Part shown: piece by piece, positions 8,468 through 21,820 of the stretch
Numbering within the stretch: the stretch's first letter is position 1
Layout of the letters: every line of letters starts with the position of its first letter
Assembly (NCBI RefSeq): GCF_025133575.1
Contig: NZ_CP104011.1
Coordinates: 3,011,483 to 3,075,482, forward strand
Source: Pseudomonas sp. GCEP-101
Lineage (GTDB): Bacteria; Pseudomonadota; Gammaproteobacteria; Pseudomonadales; Pseudomonadaceae
Length of the DNA stretch: 64,000 bases
Direction: 5' to 3'
Made by a program: the position numbers and the translations under genes
The notes under the pieces: model-generated
Seen by the model: only the letters and a program-made list of their open reading frames with translations
Databases searched by the model: none
What the model was told of the DNA's origin: nothing

Positions 8468-8896
8468 ATGAAAACTTATACCGCGAAACCAGAAACTGTT
8501 AAGCGCGACTGGTTCGTCGTCGACGCTGCTGGCCTGACCCTGGGTCGTCTGGCTACCGAGATTGCTACCCGCCTGCGCGGCAAGCACAAGCCGGAATACA
8601 CCCCGCACGTTGACACTGGCGACTACATCGTCGTCATCAACGCCGAGCAGGTTCGTGTCACTGGCGCCAAAGCTACCGACAAGATGTACTACCATCACTC
8701 GGGCTTCCCGGGCGGTATCAAGTCGATCAACTTCGAGAAGCTGATCGCCAAGGCTCCTGAGCGTGTTATCGAGACTGCCGTCAAAGGCATGCTGCCGAAG
8801 AACCCGCTGGGCCGCGACATGTACCGCAAGCTGAAAGTGTACAAGGGTGCCAACCACCCGCACACCGCTCAGCAGCCTCAAGAACTGAAGATTTAA
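8468..8896 (+). CDS. rplM: 50S ribosomal protein L13
   Basis: This 142-residue protein matches bacterial L13 end to end, from [20 protein letters not shown] to [14 protein letters not shown]. It includes the conserved [25 protein letters not shown] and [11 protein letters not shown] segments. L13 is an early-assembly protein of the large subunit. It forms the usual two-gene operon with rpsI, 14 bp downstream. Confidence 0.99.
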   Translation: MKTYTAKPETVKRDWFVVDAAGLTLGRLATEIATRLRGKHKPEYTPHVDTGDYIVVINAEQVRVTGAKATDKMYYHHSGFPGGIKSINFEKLIAKAPERVIETAVKGMLPKNPLGRDMYRKLKVYKGANHPHTAQQPQELKI

Positions 8897-8910
8897 CGGG
8901 ATAGCTCATT

Positions 8911-9303
8911 ATGTCGGCGACTCAAAATTACGGCACTGGCCGTCGTAAGACCGCTACCGCTCGCGTCTTCCTGCGTCCGGGCACTGGCAAGATCTCCATC
9001 AACAACCGCACTATCGAGCAGTTCTTCGGTCGTGAGACCGCTCGCATGGTTGTCCGTCAGCCGCTCGAGCTGACCGAGAACACCGAGAAGTTCGATATCT
9101 ACGTTACCGTCGTTGGCGGTGGTGTAAGCGGCCAGGCCGGTGCGATCCGTCACGGTATCACCCGCGCTCTGATCGAGTACGACGAGACCCTGCGCAGCCC
9201 GCTGCGTAAAGCCGGCTACGTCACTCGCGACGCTCGTGAAGTTGAACGTAAGAAAGTCGGTCTGCGCAAAGCGCGTAAGCGTCCGCAGTACTCCAAGCGT
9301 TAA
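8911..9303 (+). CDS. rpsI: 30S ribosomal protein S9
   Basis: A 130-residue S9. The C-terminal basic tail ending in RKRPQYSKR reaches the P-site tRNA in the ribosome. [17 protein letters not shown] is the N-terminal signature. Second gene of the rplM-rpsI operon, followed by a strong terminator. Confidence 0.99.
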   Translation: MSATQNYGTGRRKTATARVFLRPGTGKISINNRTIEQFFGRETARMVVRQPLELTENTEKFDIYVTVVGGGVSGQAGAIRHGITRALIEYDETLRSPLRKAGYVTRDAREVERKKVGLRKARKRPQYSKR

Positions 9304-9314
9304 TACGACGCTTC

Positions 9315-9357
9315 GAAAAAAAAAACGCCCAGTTCCTTTGGACTGGGCGTTTTTTTA
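9315..9357 (+). terminator. rho-independent terminator after rpsI
   Basis: A 10-nt A tract, then ACGCCCAGT (9325-9333) pairing with ACTGGGCGT (9342-9350), then seven T. A strong textbook structure ending the ribosomal protein operon. Confidence 0.95.
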
Positions 9358-9446
9358 TGTCTTCAATAAGTTCGTGCGGCAAGGTGTCGCATCCGCGCAA
9401 GCCGCGCGGCGCAAGGGTTCCAAGGGTTGTGTGACAGGCTATTACC

Positions 9447-9475
9447 TTGTCATCACAAGGGCTTTTCTTTACCAT
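9447..9475 (+). promoter_or_regulatory. putative promoter of the bc1 operon
   Basis: TTGTCA (9447-9452), a 17-nt spacer and TACCAT (9470-9475), 80 nt upstream of the Rieske ATG in a 252-bp intergenic region. The remaining part of that region is AT-rich with no other clear signal. Confidence 0.4.
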
Positions 9476-9555
9476 TTGGCGAATTTTTTGCGCGGCTCGA
9501 ATTTTTACTTAAAAGCCTGATTTGAACAGGCTTGAAGCTGATGGGAGACGACTGA

Positions 9556-10146
9556 ATGAGTAATGACGGCGTGAATGCAGGCCGGCGTCGCTTCCTTGTC
9601 GCGGCCACCTCGGTGGTCGGTGCGGCAGGAGCGGTCGGAGCTGCGGTCCCGTTCGTGGGGTCATGGTTCCCCAGTGCCAAGGCGAAGGCCGCTGGCGCGC
9701 CGGTGAAGGTCAACGTAGGGAAGATCGAGCCGGGCCAGCAGGTCGTGGCCGAGTGGCGGGGCAAGCCCGTTTTCCTGGTGCATCGCACCAAGGAAATGCT
9801 CGACGCGCTGCCGACCCTCGAAGGCCAGTTGTCCGACCCCGAGTCGAAAGCCTCGGAGCAGCCGGCGTACGTCGATCCCAAGCTGCGTTCGATCAAGCCT
9901 GAGCTGGCCGTGATCGTCGGTATCTGCACTCACCTGGGCTGCTCGCCGACCTTCCGCCCGGAAGTCGCTCCCGCGGACCTCGGTCCGGACTGGAAGGGTG
10001 GCTACTTCTGCCCCTGCCACGGCTCCCATTACGACCTCGCCGGCCGCGTTTACAAGGGACAGCCCGCGCCCCTGAACCTGCCGATTCCGCCCTATTCGCT
10101 TGATGGTGACGAGTTGACCATCGGTGTGGACCAGGAGAAAGCCTGA
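9556..10146 (+). CDS. petA: ubiquinol-cytochrome c reductase, Rieske iron-sulfur subunit
   Basis: A 196-residue Rieske protein of the cytochrome bc1 complex. It accepts an electron from ubiquinol and passes it to cytochrome c1. The N-terminus has a twin-arginine motif (GRRRFLVAATS) followed by a hydrophobic segment that stays as membrane anchor. The [2Fe-2S] ligands are in CTHLGC (Cys124, His126, Cys129) and CPCHGSH (Cys152, Cys154, His155). GGGAGA precedes the ATG. Its stop overlaps the cytochrome b start (TGATG), so the three genes are translationally coupled. Confidence 0.98.
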   Translation: MSNDGVNAGRRRFLVAATSVVGAAGAVGAAVPFVGSWFPSAKAKAAGAPVKVNVGKIEPGQQVVAEWRGKPVFLVHRTKEMLDALPTLEGQLSDPESKASEQPAYVDPKLRSIKPELAVIVGICTHLGCSPTFRPEVAPADLGPDWKGGYFCPCHGSHYDLAGRVYKGQPAPLNLPIPPYSLDGDELTIGVDQEKA

Positions 10147-11357
10147 TGAACAAGTTCATGGCTTGGGTCGATGCCCGCTTCCCCGCGACCAAGATGTGGG
10201 AAGACCATCTGAGCAAGTACTACGCCCCGAAGAACTTCAACTTCTGGTACTTCTTCGGCTCCCTCGCACTGCTGGTCCTGGTTAACCAGATCCTCACCGG
10301 TATCTGGCTGACCATGAGCTTCACCCCGTCGGCCGAAGAAGCGTTCGCGTCCGTCGAGTACATCATGCGCGATGTGGATTACGGCTGGATTATCCGCTAC
10401 ATGCACTCCACCGGTGCATCGGCGTTCTTCGTGGTCGTCTACCTGCACATGTTCCGCGGTCTGCTCTACGGCTCCTACCAGAAGCCGCGCGAACTGGTGT
10501 GGATCTTCGGCATGCTGATCTACCTCGCCCTGATGGCCGAGGCCTTCATGGGCTACCTGCTGCCCTGGGGCCAGATGTCCTACTGGGGTGCCCAGGTGAT
10601 CATCTCGCTGTTCGGCGCCATTCCGGTAATCGGCGAAGACCTGTCCCAGTGGATCCGTGGTGACTTCCTGATCTCCGGCATCACCCTGAACCGCTTCTTC
10701 GCCCTGCACGTGATTGCCCTGCCGATCGTCCTGCTCGGCCTGGTCGTGCTGCACATCCTGGCGCTGCACGAAGTCGGCTCGAACAACCCCGACGGCGTCG
10801 ATATCAAGAAGAAGAAGGACGAGAACGGCATCCCGCTGGACGGCATTCCGTTCCACCCGTACTACACCGTGAAAGACATCGTCGGCGTGGTGGTCTTCCT
10901 GTTCGTCTTCTGCACCGTGATCTTCTTCTTCCCGGAAATGGGCGGTTTCTTCCTCGAGAAGCCCAACTTCGAGATGGCGAACCAGTTCAAGACCCCGGAT
11001 CACATTGCGCCGGTTTGGTACTTCACTCCGTTCTACGCCATCCTGCGCGCCGTTCCGGACAAGCTGATGGGCGTCATCGCCATGGGCGCCGCCATCGCCG
11101 TGCTGTTCGTGCTGCCGTGGCTGGACCGTAGCCCGGTTCGCTCGATCCGCTACAAGGGCTGGCTGAGCAAGATCTGGCTGGTGATCTTCGCGGTGTCCTT
11201 CGTCGTTCTCGGCTACTACGGCTCGCAAGCGCCGTCGCCGCTGGGCACCACGCTGTCGCGCCTGTGCACCATTCTGTATTTCGCCTTCTTCATCCTGATG
11301 CCGTTCTACACCCGGATGGAGAAAACCAAACCGGTTCCGGAAAGGGTGACTGGCTGA
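10146..11357 (+). CDS. petB: cytochrome b of the bc1 complex
   Basis: A 403-residue polytopic haem protein carrying both quinone sites. Likely haem ligands are His87 and His101 in one helix pair and His188 and His203 in the other. The Qo-site PEWY motif of mitochondria reads PVWY here (289-292). I recall the same substitution in other beta/gamma-proteobacteria. The protein is full-length, with a C-terminal pair of helices after residue 305 (it is not split as in cytochrome b6/subunit IV). It overlaps petA by one base and petC by one base. Confidence 0.97.
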   Translation: MNKFMAWVDARFPATKMWEDHLSKYYAPKNFNFWYFFGSLALLVLVNQILTGIWLTMSFTPSAEEAFASVEYIMRDVDYGWIIRYMHSTGASAFFVVVYLHMFRGLLYGSYQKPRELVWIFGMLIYLALMAEAFMGYLLPWGQMSYWGAQVIISLFGAIPVIGEDLSQWIRGDFLISGITLNRFFALHVIALPIVLLGLVVLHILALHEVGSNNPDGVDIKKKKDENGIPLDGIPFHPYYTVKDIVGVVVFLFVFCTVIFFFPEMGGFFLEKPNFEMANQFKTPDHIAPVWYFTPFYAILRAVPDKLMGVIAMGAAIAVLFVLPWLDRSPVRSIRYKGWLSKIWLVIFAVSFVVLGYYGSQAPSPLGTTLSRLCTILYFAFFILMPFYTRMEKTKPVPERVTG

Positions 11358-12139
11358 TGAAAAAGCAATTCGCTGCATTTGTTCTGGCTCTGCTGCCTGT
11401 CTTCGGCTTCGCCGCCGAAGGCCATGGCCCGGCCCTGGATCGCGTCGATATCGACCTGACCGACAAGGCTGCCATGCAGGATGGCGCGCGTACCTTCGCC
11501 AACTACTGCATGGGCTGCCACAGCGCCAAGTTCCAGCGTTATGAGCGTGTCGGCCGTGATCTGGGTATCCCGGAAGAGCTGATGATGAGCCACCTGGTGT
11601 TCACCGGCGCGAAGATCGGTGATCACATGGACATCGGCATGAAGCCGGCTGACGCCAAGGTATGGTTCGGCGCTGCGCCGCCGGACCTGACCCTGGTCGC
11701 TCGCGTTCGTGGTACCGACTGGCTGTACACCTACCTGCGTTCGTTCTACGAAGATCCCAAGCGTCCGTGGGGCGTGAACAACAAGGTCTTCCCGAACGTC
11801 GGCATGCCGAACGTGCTGGTCAGCCTGCAGGGCCGCCAGGTCATCGGTTGCAAGCAGGTTCAGGTCGTCGAGGATGGCAAGAAGCAGTACGATCCCCTGA
11901 CCGGTACTCCGCTGACCCACGAGGCCTGCGATCAGCTGACCATCGTGCCGAAGTCCGGCCAACTGACCGAAGCCCAGTTCGACGAGAAGGTGAAGAACCT
12001 GGTGACCTTCCTGGCTTATTCGGCTGACCCGAACAAGCTGGATTCTCACCGCATCGGCACCTACGTCCTGCTGTTCCTGGCCTTCTTCTTCGTGTTCGCC
12101 TATCTGCTCAAGCGCGAATACTGGAAGGACGTGCACTAA
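11357..12139 (+). CDS. petC: cytochrome c1 of the bc1 complex
   Basis: A 260-residue cytochrome c1. It has a Sec signal peptide (MKKQFAAFVLALLPVFGFAA), the haem-binding CMGCH at 51-55, a distal Met ligand most likely in the NVGMPNV segment, and a C-terminal membrane anchor (GTYVLLFLAFFFVFAYLLK) followed by a short basic tail. The start at 11357 overlaps the cytochrome b stop. An upstream in-frame ATG would put the signal peptide in the middle of the protein and is rejected. A terminator follows. Confidence 0.97.
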   Translation: MKKQFAAFVLALLPVFGFAAEGHGPALDRVDIDLTDKAAMQDGARTFANYCMGCHSAKFQRYERVGRDLGIPEELMMSHLVFTGAKIGDHMDIGMKPADAKVWFGAAPPDLTLVARVRGTDWLYTYLRSFYEDPKRPWGVNNKVFPNVGMPNVLVSLQGRQVIGCKQVQVVEDGKKQYDPLTGTPLTHEACDQLTIVPKSGQLTEAQFDEKVKNLVTFLAYSADPNKLDSHRIGTYVLLFLAFFFVFAYLLKREYWKDVH

Positions 12140-12160
12140 GCACCATCCGTCGTAGTAACA

Positions 12161-12195
12161 AGCGCGCGCCCTACGGGGCGCGCGTGCGTTTTTCT
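12161..12195 (+). terminator. rho-independent terminator after the bc1 operon
   Basis: GCGCGCGCCC (12162-12171) pairs with GGGCGCGCGT (12176-12185) around a TACG tetraloop-like turn. GCGTTTTTC follows. Confidence 0.85.
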
Positions 12196-12232
12196 ACCTC
12201 CCACAAGAAGATCCTGCGAGGAGGCGCGCGGC

Positions 12233-12850
12233 ATGGCCGCAATCAACAAGCTCACCTGCTTCTCCGACCCTGCCTGCCATTACAGCCACCGCGTGCGCCT
12301 GGTGCTGGCGGAGAAGAGCGTCGTCGCCGATATCATCGACGTCCCCGCCGGCAACATCCCGGCCAAGCTCGCCGAAGTGAACCCCTATGGCAGTCTGCCG
12401 ACGCTGGTCGATCGCGATCTCGCGCTCTACGAGTCGACAGTGGTCATGGAGTACCTCGATGAGCGTTATCCACATCCGCCGTTGCTTCCGGTCTATCCGG
12501 TGGCTCGCGCCAACAGCCGCTTGCTGATGCACCGCATCCAGCGCGACTGGTGCAGCCTGGTGGATCGCATCCTCGATACCCGCCGCAAGGACGCCGAACG
12601 AGCCTTGGCGCGCAAGGAGTTGCGTGAGAGCCTGACAGGTGTGTCGCCGCTGTTCGCCGACAAGGCGTTTTTTCTCAGTGACGAGTTGAGCCTGGTGGAT
12701 TGCTGCCTGCTGCCGATCCTCTGGCGTCTGCCGATTCTGGGTATCGAGCTTCCGAGGCCGGCGAAGCCGCTACTGGATTACATGGAGCGACAGTTCTCGC
12801 GAGAAACTTTCCGTGCGAGCCTGTCCTCTATCGAACGTGATATGCGCTAA
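12233..12850 (+). CDS. sspA: stringent starvation protein A
   Basis: A 205-residue SspA, a GST-fold protein that binds RNA polymerase-sigma70 and changes promoter use under starvation. The N-terminal thioredoxin-like part has [19 protein letters not shown]; a GST-C helical domain follows. GAGGAGG lies 9 nt before the ATG. It forms an operon with sspB, 11 bp downstream, as in other gammaproteobacteria. Confidence 0.97.
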   Translation: MAAINKLTCFSDPACHYSHRVRLVLAEKSVVADIIDVPAGNIPAKLAEVNPYGSLPTLVDRDLALYESTVVMEYLDERYPHPPLLPVYPVARANSRLLMHRIQRDWCSLVDRILDTRRKDAERALARKELRESLTGVSPLFADKAFFLSDELSLVDCCLLPILWRLPILGIELPRPAKPLLDYMERQFSRETFRASLSSIERDMR

Positions 12851-12861
12851 GGAGCCTGATG

Positions 12862-13266
12862 ATGAACTCCAGTCGTCCCTACCTCGTGCGAGCCCTCTAT
12901 GAGTGGATCGTCGACAACGGCTGCACGCCGCATATCCTGGTGAACTCCGAGTACCCGGGCGTGCGGGTGCCGCCGGGCTACGCCAGTGACGGCCAGATCG
13001 TGCTCAACGTCTCGCCGACCGCGGTGCGTCATCTGCAGATGGACAACGAGGCGGTGAGCTTCGAAGGTCGCTTCGGCGGCGTCGCCCAGAGCCTGTACAT
13101 CCCGTCCCAGGCGGTGATGGCCATCTACGCGCGGGAGAACGGCCAGGGCATGGTCTTCGACCTGGAGCCGCCGGTGCCGACCGACGACGAGGATCTGCCC
13201 GATGACGGCCCCTCCGACGAGCCGCCGCGCCCCAGTGGCCGGCCCAGCTTGAAAGTGGTGAAGTAA
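12862..13266 (+). CDS. sspB: stringent starvation protein B, ClpXP adaptor
   Basis: SspB delivers ssrA-tagged proteins to ClpXP. The folded domain (SSRPYLVRALYEWIVDNGCTPHILVN to IYARENGQGMVFD) is followed by an acidic, proline-rich linker. A conserved C-terminal tail (RPSLKVVK) is the ClpX-binding end. Two adjacent ATG codons exist (12859 and 12862). I prefer the second because it puts AAGGAG 7 nt upstream; the first would add one Met. Its terminator follows the stop directly. Confidence 0.96.
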   Translation: MNSSRPYLVRALYEWIVDNGCTPHILVNSEYPGVRVPPGYASDGQIVLNVSPTAVRHLQMDNEAVSFEGRFGGVAQSLYIPSQAVMAIYARENGQGMVFDLEPPVPTDDEDLPDDGPSDEPPRPSGRPSLKVVK

Positions 13267-13297
13267 TAAAAAAGGCGACCCGAGGGTCGCCTTTTTC
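13267..13297 (+). terminator. rho-independent terminator after sspB
   Basis: AGGCGACCC and GGGTCGCCT form a 9-bp stem with a very tight loop, flanked by A5 and T5. It lies between convergent genes and can work in both directions. Confidence 0.9.
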
Positions 13298-13315
13298 ATG
13301 CCTGCGATCGAGTGA

Positions 13316-14886
<1,571 letters not shown>

Positions 14887-14890
<4 letters not shown>

Positions 14891-16701
14891 ATACCGCTGT
14901 TCTCCAGCGGCTGGACCTGGCCGTTCTTGAACTCGGCCCAGGGCAGGCGGCGCTCCACGCGCTGGCCGGCGCTCACGCTCAGGGTGCCGGTGAGGCCGTC
15001 CAGCTGCATGCTCGGTACCGCTTTGAGCTCCGGCAGGCGCGGCGCCAGCTGGTAGGCGTCGGCGCCCATGGCGTACAGGCGGCCGAGGCTGCCATTGGCG
15101 GCTGGCCACTGGCTGGCGACCTGCTGGCGCAGGGCGTTGTTCGGATTCAGCAGCCACGGGGTCTCGCAGAAGCGAATGCCGTTCAGGTCCTGGTCCTGGG
15201 CCGGGTTGTTCGTCCCGCTGTACAGGTTGGAGGTGGCATACACCGGCAGGTCGCCCGCGTACTGGAAGGCCAGGGTCGGCTTGATCTGGCGGGCCTGCTG
15301 CGGCGTGGCGGCGAGGAAGATGAAGTCGATGTCCTGGCGGCGCGACGGCTGGGTGTCGACGCTGCTGTCGAGCACGCCCTGCAGGCGCTTGGCGCGGCCT
15401 TCGCTCTGGCGCAGTTGCAGCAGGTCGGCGATCTGGCGGGCCAGCTCCACCGGCTGGTCGACATGTTCGGAGGCGATCAGGGTGCCCCCGGCGGCCTGCC
15501 AGTTGCGGCTGAAGGAGGCGAGAACGCGATCGCCCCATTCGCCACGCGGCACCAGGGCAACAGCGCGGCGCATGCCATCGTTCCAGGCGCGGTTGGCGAC
15601 TTCGCGGGCTTCATCCTCGGCAGACAGGCCGAACTGGAACAGTTGCGCCGGGCCTTCCTGGTTGCTATCGGCATAGTTCAGGGCCAGGGTGGTGATCGGC
15701 AGTTGCGGCTGGGCGCTCATCTGCTTGACCAGGTTCTTCTCCAGCGGGCCGACGACCAGCTGTACGCCATCGGCCTGGGCCTGGCGGTAGAACTCGTCCA
15801 GCGAGCGCAGCTGGCTGCTGTCGTAGAGCTTGATCGCCGGTTGCGGCTGGCCGCTCTGCTGCGCCTGGTAGTGGGCGGCGATGAAGCCGTCCTGCAGGGC
15901 CTTGGCGACGGAGGCGAGCTGGCCTTGCTGCGGCAGCAGCAGGGCGATCTTGTTCAGCGGCTGGGCGGCCAGGGACTTCAGCTTGGTCAGGGCTTCCGGC
16001 AGTTGCTTGGCAGCCGGGTGATCCGGGTTCTGTGCGACCCAGTTGTCGATGTTCGACTGCTGTTCCTTCAGGGTCGAGGACGTCTTGGTGATGCGCGCCA
16101 GTTGCAGCCAACCGTTCAGGTCGCCTTCGTTGCTGTTGGCCTGCATCTGGTCGACCGGCAGGCTGGAAACCAGCTTCCAGATCTCTTCGTGGTTGGCCTT
16201 GCTCGCCTCGGCGTTGAGCAACGGGTCGATGAATACGCGTTCGCGGGCGGCGCTCAGGGCCTGGCCGTCGGCGGCCAGGGCGAGGGATTTGACCATGCCG
16301 GCGCGGGCTTGCAGGTCCACGGGCATTTCGCCCAGGCGCTGGAAGCTGGGGTGGTCGAATGCCTTCAGCGCGGCCTTGGTCTTGTTGCGGGCCAGTTCCA
16401 GCTGGGCGCGCAGGGTGCTGGCGAACACCTGCTGGGCGGGCTTCAGGCTGTCCAGCGGGATCTGGTCGAGGATCTGCGTGGAGCGGCCGATATCCTTCTG
16501 CTTATACGCAAGGTCAGCAGCGGACAGGCGCAGGACGGCGGCGTCGTCCGGCTTGGCGGTGGAGGCCTGCTGCAGCAGCTGTTCGATGCTGGCGTCCGGC
16601 GTGCGCGGCAGTTCGCCGAGATTGGACGACGGGGAGGACGCACAGGCGGCGAGCATGCCGGCCAGGAACAGAGCGGATAGCGGACGCAGGCGAGCGATCA
16701 T
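14887..16701 (-). CDS. lpoA: penicillin-binding protein activator LpoA-like lipoprotein
   Basis: A 604-residue outer-membrane lipoprotein. It has a signal peptide with lipobox LAAC (Cys20), a TPR-rich N-terminal half (about 35-250) and a C-terminal periplasmic-binding-protein-like domain (from NKIALLLPQQGQLASVAKALQDGF onward). This is the LpoA layout. In E. coli, LpoA activates PBP1a from the outer membrane. The ATG at 16701 gives a regular signal peptide; an in-frame ATG 7 codons upstream lacks a better ribosome site. Divergent from rsmI. Confidence 0.93.
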
Positions 16702-16827
16702 ATCGGGCTTCTCGTGACGCATTCAAAGAGCTGCCGATTGTACCCAAGCGGGGAAGGGGACGCGATGGCGGCTGCCGGAATCGGGATACAATGCGGCTTT
16801 TTGAGATACATACGGCGAGGTTAGCGC

Positions 16828-17676
16828 GTGACCCTTGGCACTCTCTATGTGGTGGCCACTCCCATTGGCAACCTGGACGACATCAGTGCGCGGGCGCTGA
16901 AGGTGCTGGCTGACGTGGCGCTGATCGCCGCCGAAGACACGCGGCACTCGGTGCGGCTGTTGCAGCATTTCGGCATCCAGACGCCGCTGGCGGCCTGTCA
17001 CGAGCACAACGAGCGGGAGCAGGGCGGCCGCTTCCTCACCAAGTTGCAGGCGGGCGAGGACGTCGCGTTGATTTCCGATGCGGGGACGCCGCTGATTTCC
17101 GATCCCGGTTACCACCTGGTGCGCCAGGCGCGCGCGGCGGGTATCGCGGTCGTCCCGGTGCCGGGCGCCTGCGCGCTGATCGCAGCGCTGTCCGCAGCCG
17201 GCCTGCCATCGGATCGCTTCGTTTTCGAAGGCTTCCTCCCGGCCAAGGCGGCCGGGCGTCGTGGGCGCCTGGAAGCGCTGCTGGACGAGCCGCGCACCCT
17301 GATCTTCTACGAGGCGCCGCATCGCGTGCTGGAGTGCATCGAGGATATGGCGGCGATCTTTGGCGACGAACGGCCGGCGCTGCTGGCGCGCGAGCTGACC
17401 AAGACCTTCGAAACGCTCAAGGGGCTGCCGCTGGGGGAGTTGCGCGAGTTCGTCGCCGCCGACAGCAATCAGCAGCGCGGCGAATGCGTTCTGCTGGTGG
17501 CCGGCAAGCCTGCGCCCGAAGGGGATGAGGCGGTGGATGCCCAGACGCTGCGCGTGCTGGACCTGCTGCTGGCGGAGCTGCCGGTCAAACGCGCTACTGC
17601 GCTGGCCGCCGAGATCACCGGGGCGCGCAAGAACCAGCTTTATCAGATCGCGCTGGAGCGTCAGGGCAAGGCTTGA
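16828..17676 (+). CDS. rsmI: 16S rRNA (cytidine(1402)-2'-O)-methyltransferase
   Basis: A 282-residue RsmI, which 2'-O-methylates C1402 in the decoding region of 16S rRNA using SAM. It belongs to the tetrapyrrole-methylase fold: [19 protein letters not shown] at the N-terminus and [14 protein letters not shown] near residue 80. GTG start with GAGG 8 nt upstream. It partners functionally with rsmH, encoded 2 kb downstream, which modifies the same nucleotide. A -10-like TACAAT lies at 16787-16792. Confidence 0.97.
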   Translation: MTLGTLYVVATPIGNLDDISARALKVLADVALIAAEDTRHSVRLLQHFGIQTPLAACHEHNEREQGGRFLTKLQAGEDVALISDAGTPLISDPGYHLVRQARAAGIAVVPVPGACALIAALSAAGLPSDRFVFEGFLPAKAAGRRGRLEALLDEPRTLIFYEAPHRVLECIEDMAAIFGDERPALLARELTKTFETLKGLPLGELREFVAADSNQQRGECVLLVAGKPAPEGDEAVDAQTLRVLDLLLAELPVKRATALAAEITGARKNQLYQIALERQGKA

Positions 17677-17716
17677 GCTTGTCCTGAGCGTCGTCAGCCG
17701 CTAACCTTGCGGACTG

Positions 17717-18070
17717 AGAGTCGATTGGACAGTCGCTGTTCCGTGGTGTTCCACCATGGGGTGGAGGAAAGTCCGGGCTCCACAGGGCAGAGTGCCAGGT
17801 AACGCCTGGGAGGCGCGAGCCTACGGAAAGTGCCACAGAAAATAACCGCCTAAGCGCGCAAGCGCCGGTAAGGGTGAAAAGGTGCGGTAAGAGCGCACCG
17901 CACGGCTGGCAACAGTTCGTGGCTAGGTAAACCCCACTCGGAGCAAGATCAAATAGGAACCCATTGGCGCGGCCCGCGTTGGGTTCGGGTAGATCGCTTG
18001 AGGCATGCAGTGATGTATGTCCCAGAGGAATGGCTGTCCTCGACAGAACCCGGCTTACAGATCGACTCTC
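17717..18070 (+). ncRNA. rnpB: RNase P RNA (M1 RNA), bacterial type A
   Basis: About 354 nt. The ends pair as stem P1: AGAGTCGAT (17717-17725) with ATCGACTCT near 18061-18069. Conserved elements include GGAGGAAAGTCCGGGCTCC in the 5' part, the AGGGTGAAA segment, GTAAACCCC, and ACAGAACCCGGCTTA near the 3' end. This is the catalytic RNA that matures tRNA 5' ends. The exact 5' and 3' ends are inferred from P1. Its place between rsmI and mraZ matches other pseudomonads. Confidence 0.96.
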
Positions 18071-18154
18071 AGCCTTTTTTCTCCACTTCTTCCCACATGA
18101 CCATTTGTCGCGGACCGGAAGAAGTTTAAAACTTAAGAAATCACTTTAAGTATG

Positions 18155-18190
18155 AAAGCCCAGTGTTTTGAAAACACTGGGCTTTTCTCT
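18155..18190 (+). terminator. rho-independent terminator downstream of rnpB
   Basis: AAGCCCAGTGTTTT and AAAACACTGGGCTT form a long perfect stem around 18170, followed by a T-rich tract. It isolates rnpB from the mra/fts promoter region. Confidence 0.9.
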
Positions 18191-18275
18191 TTTCTAGCGC
18201 GTCAAATTCCTCCCCGAACCTCTTAAAAGCACGCTAAATCTCGGTCCTATAAGGATTTTTCCCATCTGGCTCGCC

Positions 18276-18305
18276 TTGACGGTGGGGAGCGCGGATTTCT
18301 ATAGT
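18276..18305 (+). promoter_or_regulatory. putative mra operon promoter
   Basis: TTGACG (18276-18281), an 18-nt spacer, and TATAGT (18300-18305), 74 nt before the mraZ GTG. It is the best sigma-70 match in the 18190-18379 intergenic stretch. The MraZ-type boxes begin just downstream, near the expected transcription start. Confidence 0.6.
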
Positions 18306-18311
18306 GTGCGG

Positions 18312-18341
18312 AAGTGGTATGAAGTGGGTAAAAGTGGGATC
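18312..18341 (+). promoter_or_regulatory. MraZ-type operator, three 10-bp direct repeats
   Basis: Three consecutive 10-bp units, AAGTGGTATG, AAGTGGGTAA and AAGTGGGATC, each with a GTGG(G) core on the same face of the helix. MraZ in E. coli and Mycoplasma binds TGGG/GTGGG boxes spaced by 5 nt to repress its own operon, and this fits. The first box ends in T instead of G. The site lies at about +1 to +30 of the predicted transcript. Confidence 0.65.
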
Positions 18342-18379
18342 AACAGGCATGGATAGCCAACCACAGGGGAAGCGCTGAC

Positions 18380-18831
18380 GTGTTTCGCGGAGCTAACGCC
18401 ATCAGTCTCGACGCCAAAGGGCGCCTCGCGATGCCGAGTCGGTATCGTGACGAGCTCGTTTCGCGTTGCAATGGCCAGCTCATCGTCACCATCGATGCCG
18501 TCGACACCTGCCTCACTGTTTACCCCCTCCCGGAATGGGAACTCATCGAAGCCAAGCTGCGCGAACTGCCCTCGCTGCGTGAAGAGACGCGGCGCCTGCA
18601 GCGTTTGCTGATTGGTAATGCCGTTGACCTGGAGCTCGATAGCGCCGGGCGTTTTCTCGTTCCGCCGCGTCTGCGCGAATACGCAGGGCTGGACAAGAAG
18701 GCGATGCTGGTCGGCCAGCTGAACAAGTTCCAGTTGTGGGACGAAGACAAATGGAATGCGCTTGCCGAGGCCGACCTCGCAGCCATCAAAGAACCCGGCG
18801 GCCTGCCGGATGAACTGCGCGACCTTATTCT

Positions 18832-18835
<4 letters not shown>
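18380..18835 (+). CDS. mraZ: transcriptional regulator MraZ
   Basis: A 151-residue protein with two SpoVT/AbrB-like DNA-binding domains. Each carries the family motif: [18 protein letters not shown] (N-terminal) and [18 protein letters not shown] (central). It represses the dcw operon that it heads. GTG start at 18380 with GGGGAAG upstream. Its stop overlaps the rsmH start (GTGA). The three-box operator lies 39-68 nt upstream. Confidence 0.97.

Positions 18836-21819
<2,984 letters not shown>

Positions 21820-21820
<1 letters not shown>

Noticed and set aside
17677..18379. A short open frame of about 73 codons inside the RNase P RNA region
   Set aside because: It overlaps rnpB, whose conserved structural elements explain the sequence.
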